This document shows positions 59,403-64,000 of a stretch of DNA of 64,000 nt, one piece after another. The notes below the pieces were generated by a model that saw nothing but the letters and a program-made list of their open reading frames with translations, searched no databases and had not been told where the DNA came from. The position numbers were made by a program, and so were the translations under genes. The DNA is taken from NCBI RefSeq assembly GCF_945277285.1, contig NZ_CALYPR010000001.1:930001-994000 (forward strand), written 5' to 3'. This stretch comes from an uncultured Bartonella sp. (GTDB lineage: Bacteria; Pseudomonadota; Alphaproteobacteria; Rhizobiales; Rhizobiaceae). The first letter of the stretch is position 1. The number at the start of each line of letters is the position of its first letter.

Positions 59403-60176
59403 CAAATAAAAATGTCCTCCTACGAGCATTTTCATTTTAAAGGCCGATTTCAGCGTAATCTGCTTTTATCATATTCAGCATAATTCGATCTCTGATGGTT
59501 CGGACACAATATTCAGATTTGGCTTAAGTGATCATCACCATTCGGCTATAAAGCTCAGTGCGAAATAATTGTCGCGCCAGCCATACCGTTTGCACCATTT
59601 ATAAAAGCCGGAGTTGTAATCAAGTTTTGATCAACCGGTTTTTTATTGTCTTCTGGGATCATCATCCGGAACGCACAAGCAAGACTGATGAGACATAGCT
59701 AAACAACTAAAAAGGAATAAAACAACAGCAGCAGCAAAGAGCTGCGATGGCCGTTAAGCAACATACACTATTTAATCTATACTTAATTAAATGGATTAAA
59801 TAGTTCAAAAAATAGAGGAAAAAAATAAAAAGTATTTTGTATTTATAAATAAAACAATTACTTATAACACTTATTTAATAATATTTCACAGTATATTTTA
59901 AGTTATAAAATATTGAATAGAATATATTCAAATAACATTTAAAGTTATTTCTGATTTTTTGTTTAAAAACCGTATCGATATATATTATATTATAAAAAGC
60001 TGAAATAACCCCATTTAACTTTGGTGTTTTCCCGTCAACCAATTTGTTAAATGGATTTTTTAAACCAAGCCATTTTCAACGACAAAATCGAACAAAACAA
60101 CAAATTTCAAATTCCGAGAAATTGCACGCTTCTGATCCACGTGAAGTCCGGAGATTTTCATGTTCTCAATTCACGT
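59403..60176. other. Long gene-free AT-rich gap
   Basis: 774 nt without a convincing gene. 59765-60000 is extremely AT-rich. Around 59560-59740 the minus strand carries a leucine-rich, signal-peptide-like stretch broken by a stop and followed by a 36-codon frame; this may be a decayed small exported-protein gene, but the evidence is slight. No terminator with a clear stem is seen for the DUF2892 gene. Confidence 0.5.
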
Positions 60177-60323
60177 CTAGTGTTGATCAACCGAAACACC
60201 GTTTTTATCGATAGTCATTTCAATACCTGAAGGTTTTTTTTCTTGTTTATAGGTATAATAACCAAAACCGGCTATGACGACGATTAACGCACCAATGATA
60301 AGAAAAAGGATGTTCCGGCTCAT
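60177..60323 (-). CDS. Small single-pass membrane protein
   Basis: 48 residues. ATG 60323 has GGGAGC 7 nt upstream. One transmembrane helix (about 4-22) is followed by a short basic stretch (YKQEKKPSG) and a conserved-looking tail, IEMTIDKNGVSVDQH. Similar 45-50 residue proteins are common in rhizobia, with no known role. It lies 124 nt after the polA stop on the same strand. Confidence 0.7.
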   Translation of the reverse strand: MSRNILFLIIGALIVVIAGFGYYTYKQEKKPSGIEMTIDKNGVSVDQH

Positions 60324-60446
60324 AAAGTTGCTCCCTAAATATAATACTAGGAAGCAATATAGTGCACGAAATTCTGTTTCAAGATTTGTCACTTACAGAT
60401 TTTCAAATTCAAATCACAACAATAAACAGCTTTTACATTTGTTATT

Positions 60447-63398
60447 CTAATGGGCCTCGTCCCAATTTTTTGCTGCACGCGCGTCAACTTTAAGCGGCAC
60501 CGTTAAAGCGAGAGCTGGCATAGTGGCATTTTCCATAATCTTTTTGACCACCGAAGTTGTCTTTTCGACCTCGTTTTCGGGCAGTTCAAAAATTAGCTCG
60601 TCATGGACTTGTAGCAACATTTTTGCTGACAGTCCGGCTTTTTCCAAAGCGTTATCCATTTTAACCATAGCGCGACGGATAATATCAGCGGCCGCCCCCT
60701 GGATTGGTGCATTAATTGCTGCCCGTTCATTAAATGCACGCACTTGGGCATTTTTTGAATTGATATCAGGATAATGTGCACGACGCCCGAAAATTGTCTC
60801 CACATAGCCATGCTCATGGGCAAAAGCTTTGGTCTTTTCCATATAATCCTTGATACCGGGAAACCGTTCAAAATAGGTACGGATATATTGCGCTGCTTCT
60901 TCGCGCGGTATCGACAACTGGTTGGCAAGGCCAAAAGCGGAAATACCATAGATGATGCCAAAATTGATCGCCTTGGCACGACGGCGCACTTCTGGTGGCA
61001 TACCTTCAATCGGCACTCCAAACATTTCTGAAGCCGTCATCGCATGAATATCAAGTCCTTCGGCAAAAGCTTTTTTCAAAGCTTTAATATCGGCAACATG
61101 AGCAAGCACCCGCAATTCGATCTGGCTATAATCGGCAGAAAGAAGCAAATTACCCAGCCCGGCAATAAAAGCAGCGCGGATTTTCCGACCCTCTGGAGTG
61201 CGCACAGGAATATTTTGCAAATTCGGATCTGATGACGCCAAACGACCTGTTGATGTTGCCGCCATTGAATAGTTGGTGTGAACACGTCCGGTGGTTTTCA
61301 AAATGTAATTCGGCAATGCATCCGTATAGGTTGATTTCAACTTGGTAAGTTGGCGCCAATCAACAATCTTGCGTGGTAATTCATGACCTTCCGCAGCGAG
61401 ATCTTCCAATACCTGAGCCGACGTCGACCATTGTCCGGTCTTGGTTTTTGTTCCACCCGGTAAACCCATTTTGGCAAACAGGATTTCACCCAATTGCTTG
61501 GGCGAGCCAATATTGAACTTTTCTCCGGCAAGCTTATAGATTTCATCTTCCAGACCGGCCGCTGATTGGGCCAATTCACCCGAAAGCCGTGATAATAATT
61601 GCCGGTCGACAAGAACGCCACGTTCTTCCATACGCGCCAGAACAGTCACCAGCGGGCGTTCGAGCCGCTCGTAAACACGCGAAACACCGCGCGCAACAAT
61701 CTGCGGCTTCAATACCCGCCACAGCCGCAATGTCACATCGGCATCCTCTGCTGCATAGGCGGTTGCACGTGCAAGATCAACCGCTGCAAACCCTGTTGAT
61801 GATTTACCGCTTCCGGTAACCTCCTTGAACGTAATCGGCTTATGACCCAACCAGCGCTCCGACAATGCGTCCATACCATGGGTAAGCGTTCCCGCATCAA
61901 GAACATAGGACAATAACATTGTATCGTCGAAAGACTGGATTGTGACATTATATTGCCGCATTACCAACCAGTCATATTTCATATTTTGTGCAATTTTCAG
62001 TATTGCCGGGTTTTCCAACACCGGTTTTAACAAGGCAACCGCTTTATTGGCTTCAATTTGCCCTTTTACACGACCCCCACCCAATAAATCATTACTGCCA
62101 TCGACATGATTAAGCGGCACATAAGCCGCTTTGCCGGGTTCAAGAGCTATTGAAAATCCCACAAGCTCCGCCTGCATGGGATCAAGTGAAGTGGTTTCCG
62201 TATCAAACGCAAAAAATCCTTGATCCAATGCTTCGTCAAGCCAGCGTTTAAGCTCTGTTTCATCGGTTATTGTCTGATATGAAGCGGTATCAATTTTTTC
62301 TTCAAGCGCTTCTTTTTTGCGTTTTTCAGCAAGTCGTTGCGGTGTATTTTTTTCAGTTCCTTCGTCAACATCCGCGCTTTGAATATGCGTTGCGTCTGCA
62401 TCAGCTTTTGGCGCTTGCGCTATATCCGATCCGGTATCAAGATCAGGCCCATGGGCTTTTTTTCCCCATTCCACTTCGAGATTGACCGGTTCGATCAATG
62501 CAGCGTCGCAGTTTGTCGCTTCCGCTACACGACGTGTCAATGAGTTGAATTCCATTGCTTTTAAAAAACTGATCAGACGCGGCCCATCTGTTGGCTCCAA
62601 CAGCAGGTCATCAAGCCCCGTTTGCAAAGGAACATCATCTTTCAATGTCACGAGTTCACGCGCCAGCCTTGCCTGATCAGCAAAAGCAATAATATTTTCA
62701 CGCCGTTTTTGCTGTTTGATTTCTTGCACATGAGCCAACAAACTGTCGAGACTGCCAAATTGGTCAATCAGTTGAGCTGCTGTTTTTGGTCCAATTCCGG
62801 GAACGCCAGGGACATTATCGGTGGAATCTCCAGTAAGTGATTGCAAATCAATCATCTTTTCCGGTGGCACACCCCATTTTTCAATCACTTCCGCTATACC
62901 GATGGGGCGATCTTTCATACTGTCATACATATGAACCTGATTGGTAACGAGCTGCATCAGATCCTTGTCAGAGGAAATAATCGTCGTTTCTGCCCCGGAT
63001 TGGCTTGCCAGAGCCGAATAAGTCGCAATGATATCGTCGGCTTCATAGCCTTCTTTTTCAATGCAAGGCAAATTAAATGCCCGTGTTGCCTGTCGGATAA
63101 GGCTGAATTGTGGGATGAGATCTTCCGGCGGAGCGGGGCGGTTAGCCTTATAGTCAGGATAGATTTTCTTGCGAAACGTTTCTGATGAATAATCAAAAAT
63201 AACTGCAAAATGGGTGGGCACAACACCGACAGCGGTATTTCTCGCGTCACACAACAATTTCCATAGCATATTACAAAAACCGGCTAGCGCACCGACCGGC
63301 AAGCCATCTTTTTTCCGTGTAAGCGGCGGTAAAGCGTGGTAGGCACGAAAAATATAACTTGAACCGTCAACCAGAAAAAGGTGATCATTTTTTTGCAT
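60447..63398 (-). CDS. polA: DNA polymerase I
   Basis: 983-residue replication and repair polymerase. 5'-3' exonuclease domain (about 1-300, with FLVDGSSYIFRAYH and GYEADDIIATY); 3'-5' proofreading domain (about 370-570) with the catalytic acidic residues in FAFDTETTSLDP and YAAEDADVTL, so proofreading is kept; polymerase domain with DYSQIELRVLAH (motif A), RRRAKAINFGIIYG (motif B) and VHDELIFELP (motif C). A charged linker near 310-360 is variable. ATG 63398 has AGGA upstream; a second ATG five codons earlier is possible. Confidence 0.97.
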   Translation of the reverse strand: MQKNDHLFLVDGSSYIFRAYHALPPLTRKKDGLPVGALAGFCNMLWKLLCDARNTAVGVVPTHFAVIFDYSSETFRKKIYPDYKANRPAPPEDLIPQFSLIRQATRAFNLPCIEKEGYEADDIIATYSALASQSGAETTIISSDKDLMQLVTNQVHMYDSMKDRPIGIAEVIEKWGVPPEKMIDLQSLTGDSTDNVPGVPGIGPKTAAQLIDQFGSLDSLLAHVQEIKQQKRRENIIAFADQARLARELVTLKDDVPLQTGLDDLLLEPTDGPRLISFLKAMEFNSLTRRVAEATNCDAALIEPVNLEVEWGKKAHGPDLDTGSDIAQAPKADADATHIQSADVDEGTEKNTPQRLAEKRKKEALEEKIDTASYQTITDETELKRWLDEALDQGFFAFDTETTSLDPMQAELVGFSIALEPGKAAYVPLNHVDGSNDLLGGGRVKGQIEANKAVALLKPVLENPAILKIAQNMKYDWLVMRQYNVTIQSFDDTMLLSYVLDAGTLTHGMDALSERWLGHKPITFKEVTGSGKSSTGFAAVDLARATAYAAEDADVTLRLWRVLKPQIVARGVSRVYERLERPLVTVLARMEERGVLVDRQLLSRLSGELAQSAAGLEDEIYKLAGEKFNIGSPKQLGEILFAKMGLPGGTKTKTGQWSTSAQVLEDLAAEGHELPRKIVDWRQLTKLKSTYTDALPNYILKTTGRVHTNYSMAATSTGRLASSDPNLQNIPVRTPEGRKIRAAFIAGLGNLLLSADYSQIELRVLAHVADIKALKKAFAEGLDIHAMTASEMFGVPIEGMPPEVRRRAKAINFGIIYGISAFGLANQLSIPREEAAQYIRTYFERFPGIKDYMEKTKAFAHEHGYVETIFGRRAHYPDINSKNAQVRAFNERAAINAPIQGAAADIIRRAMVKMDNALEKAGLSAKMLLQVHDELIFELPENEVEKTTSVVKKIMENATMPALALTVPLKVDARAAKNWDEAH

Positions 63399-63587
63399 CG
63401 TCAATCCTGACATCGATTTTTCAAAATACTATCTAAGTCTAAAAGCATATCGGGTCAAAAGCCATTTTGGCAAACTACGAAATCCTTTAGATTTGGCAAC
63501 TTAATTGTTAGGCTTTTAAAGGCCCATATCACTTTTTATCAAAGTGGCTTTTCACGCATTTGTTACAAAATGTTAATATAGTTGCCC

Positions 63588-63617
63588 TTGAAAAACCATT
63601 TTTAAATCCTTTTATAT
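63588..63617 (+). promoter_or_regulatory. Promoter-like sequence for the polA-upstream small RNA
   Basis: TTGAAA (63588-63593) and TTATAT (63612-63617) are 18 nt apart, divergent from polA, and would start transcription near 63624 at the first of a series of hairpins. Both hexamers match the housekeeping consensus well (5/6 and 4/6), but the region is AT-rich. Confidence 0.4.
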
Positions 63618-63623
63618 CACCCA

Positions 63624-63771
63624 TCGACACTGCGTCGATGGGTCCGGTTTTCCGGCTATGTCCCCCGCCGTTTACCGGATATGACAGTCTACTTTCCCTC
63701 TCCGGACTGTTAAATGAGTGCAGTAAAAAAGACCGTTGTGGTTTCCCCCTCTCCACAACGGTCTATTTTTT
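63624..63771 (+). ncRNA. Candidate small RNA with three C/U-rich hairpin loops
   Basis: After a first stem (ACCCATCGAC/GTCGATGGGT, 63619-63628 and 63634-63643) come three hairpins with exposed pyrimidine loops. One: TCCGGT 63643-63648 with ACCGGA 63674-63679, inner CGGC/GCCG, loop TATGTCCCCC. Two: ACAGTC 63684-63689 with GACTGT 63705-63710, loop with TTTCCCTCTCC. Three: the 12-bp terminator stem, loop TTTCCCCCTCT, then T-run. C/U-rich loops of this type pair with Shine-Dalgarno sites; the layout resembles alphaproteobacterial anti-SD sRNAs such as the alpha-r14 family, though the loop sequence is not their exact motif. Strand is inferred from the promoter and loop composition. Confidence 0.5.
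63730..63771. terminator. Strong bidirectional terminator
   Basis: AGACCGTTGTGG (63730-63741) and CCACAACGGTCT (63753-63764) form a perfect 12-bp stem with an 11-nt loop; Ts follow on the plus strand (63766-63771) and on the minus strand (complement of 63725-63730). It can end the small RNA on the plus strand and the dnaQ-like gene on the minus strand. Confidence 0.92.
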
Positions 63772-63792
63772 ATAAAGCTCTAAATGAAGCTT

Positions 63793-64000
63793 TTAATTTT
63801 TAATATGGCTCCATAGAGCTTTATCGCCTAGTTTTGTCAGCAAAGCTTCATGAGCTACTTTATCCTCTTCGCTCAAGCGGCTTGGCAAGGGGTGAGGGCG
63901 CGTTTTCAAGACAATTCCGGTCTGATCTTTATTCTCTGCGCCCTTATGGTCTCCATTTCCTCCATCAAACCCCAAAGCTCCCTGCTTTCCGCCGATAAGC
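63793..64000 (-). CDS. dnaQ: Partial gene, probable dnaQ (DNA polymerase III epsilon) 3' end
   Basis: The frame is open to the window edge; about 69 codons of a C-terminus are present, with no start codon needed inside. A Gly-rich linker is followed by RPHPLPSRLSEEDKVAHEA and ends LGDKALWSHIKN. Rhizobial epsilon subunits end in a comparable P-L-P-x-R-L-(S/T)-E-E...H...L-W tail, the segment that contacts the alpha subunit, so DnaQ is my best reading, from memory only. The terminator 22-63 nt after the stop suits an operon end. The exonuclease domain is outside the window. Confidence 0.5.
   Translation of the reverse strand, partial: LIGGKQGALGFDGGNGDHKGAENKDQTGIVLKTRPHPLPSRLSEEDKVAHEALLTKLGDKALWSHIKN

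Overview
The window is a bacterial chromosome segment from the Rhizobiales (Hyphomicrobiales), most likely the Bartonellaceae/Brucellaceae branch. This rests on protein similarity by eye and on gene orders typical of that group: hemW-rdgB-rph next to divergent hrcA, small membrane protein-xerD-accA with aroK-aroB divergent, cenR followed by a cyclic-nucleotide-binding protein, and argH-lptM-lysA divergent from tlpA. Base composition looks AT-richer than free-living rhizobia, and many intergenic stretches are very AT-rich, which suits a host-associated relative. No plasmid genes, insertion sequences, CRISPR arrays or rRNA genes were seen; the text reads as ordinary chromosome, partly origin-proximal.

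Layout. 1-4187 (minus): lepA (C-terminus off the window), an EamA exporter, a HAD nucleotidase and argB. 4390-16697: propionate metabolism, with propionyl-CoA synthetase, a LysR/aldo-keto reductase pair, a short-chain-fatty-acid regulator of the PccR type and the divergent operon pccB-pccA-mcm-mce; together they take propionate to succinyl-CoA. 16728-20926 (minus): a DeoR regulator, pdxA2, a DUF1537 kinase and a KdgT permease, which fit D-threonate-type four-carbon sugar-acid catabolism. 21421-30062: hemW-rdgB-rph, hrcA, an ABC importer, an atypical hemC and grpE. 30464-36797: a D,D-carboxypeptidase with SPOR domain, a tRNA-Arg(CCU) split by a group I intron, aroB, aroK, a small membrane protein, xerD and accA. 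37344-40571: an L,D-transpeptidase-like protein, CenR, a cyclic-nucleotide-binding protein, a methyltransferase and a small lipoprotein. 40814-46767: an aldo-keto reductase, cysK, a DUF305 protein and a large DUF4175 protein. 46885-52112: lysA, lptM, argH, tlpA, a DUF188 protein and a YihY protein. 52280-58941: a PduO-type cobalamin adenosyltransferase (supplies the methylmalonyl-CoA mutase cofactor), 3-hydroxybutyryl-CoA dehydrogenase, a hydroxyacid dehydrogenase, an SH3 protein, an FAH-family hydrolase, a RhtB exporter and argG. 59205-64000: two small membrane proteins, polA and a probable dnaQ 3' end.

The most interesting non-coding signals are: the 228-nt group IC3-like intron in tRNA-Arg(CCU); a candidate small RNA at about 63624-63771 with three consecutive hairpins that each expose a C/U-rich loop; a leader with mutually exclusive hairpins, a strong terminator and a possible short leader ORF ahead of pccB; TTTGCAA operator-like repeats beside the PccR-type regulator; a parS-like palindrome downstream of accA; and a terminator placed directly against the deoR ribosome binding site.
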